Origin: Negativicoccus succinicivorans | Lineage (GTDB): Bacteria; Bacillota; Negativicutes; Veillonellales; Negativicoccaceae | Direction: 5' to 3' | Assembly (NCBI RefSeq): GCF_018373335.1 | Contig: NZ_JAHAHH010000072.1 | Location: forward strand, 1-6,674 | DNA: 6,674 bases | In this document: in pieces, positions 6,544 through 6,674 of the stretch | How positions within the stretch are numbered: the stretch's first letter is position 1 | Layout of the letters: the number at the start of each line of letters is the position of its first letter | The notes under the pieces: model-generated | What the model was told of the DNA's origin: nothing | The model's input: the letters and a program-made list of their open reading frames with translations, nothing else | The model's database searches: none | Position numbers and translations under genes: made by a program

Positions 6544-6574
6544 AAAAAAAGAGACCGTCATTCGACGGTCTCTT
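6544..6574 (-). terminator. Intrinsic terminator of the rRNA operon
   Basis: AAGAGACCGTC (6549-6559) and GACGGTCTCTT (6564-6574) form a perfect 11-bp stem with a 4-nt loop; on the minus strand it is followed by a run of seven T (6550-6544). It sits a few bases after the 3' end of the 5S rRNA and about 45 bp upstream of the antiporter promoter, isolating the two transcripts. Confidence 0.93.
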
Positions 6575-6579
6575 CGCGT

Positions 6580-6674
<95 letters not shown>

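Noticed and set aside
3981..6574. Two-gene unit as a transposon bounded by direct repeats
   Set aside because: The repeats are functional terminators, there is no transposase or integrase, no target-site duplication that I can see, and composition does not differ from the neighbours. Only the milder terminator-duplication idea is kept.

Overview
The window reads as a piece of a bacterial chromosome of moderate G+C with compact genes, A/T-rich intergenic gaps, strong AAGGAGG-type ribosome binding sites and classical hairpin plus T-run terminators. This fits a Firmicute (Bacillota). The 5S rRNA fragment, the codon use and the gene set would suit an anaerobic Negativicute, but that placement is an inference and not proven here. 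Every gene I can support lies on the minus strand, so transcription runs from the right edge to the left edge. I see no mobile element, CRISPR array or tRNA.

In the order of transcription: (1) the 3' part of a 5S rRNA at the right edge, i.e. the end of an rRNA operon, closed by an 11-bp-stem terminator; (2) an NhaC-type Na+/H+ antiporter-family membrane protein (481 aa), followed after 77 bp by an acetamidase/formamidase-family hydrolase (299 aa), probably one two-gene operon, closed by a terminator whose arms closely resemble the rRNA terminator; (3) an Asp/Glu-racemase-family enzyme (234 aa) with its own promoter and terminator; (4) an APC-superfamily permease resembling the putrescine importer PuuP (451 aa), again with its own promoter and terminator; (5) a lemA gene (184 aa) followed after 16 bp by a TPM-domain (YgcG-like) exported membrane protein that runs off the left edge.

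Functionally the window has two transporter-plus-enzyme neighbourhoods and one envelope pair. The antiporter-like protein and the amidase form a likely co-expressed unit, which suggests uptake of a substrate (or ion/pH exchange) linked to amide hydrolysis that releases ammonia and a carboxylate. The racemase and the amino acid/polyamine permease are neighbours but are separated by a terminator and a promoter, so a functional link is weaker. LemA and the TPM-domain protein are a widespread pair of unclear envelope function.

Three of the promoters (lemA, permease, antiporter) share an extended -10 box, TGGTATA(A/C)T, with poor -35 boxes. Several starts are better placed at an internal ATG with correct Shine-Dalgarno spacing than at the longest-ORF start; the coordinates below use those revised starts. 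The most unusual protein-level observation is a CxxCxxC motif in the antiporter-like protein where NhaC proteins usually carry a GDxxSPxSDTT-type motif.
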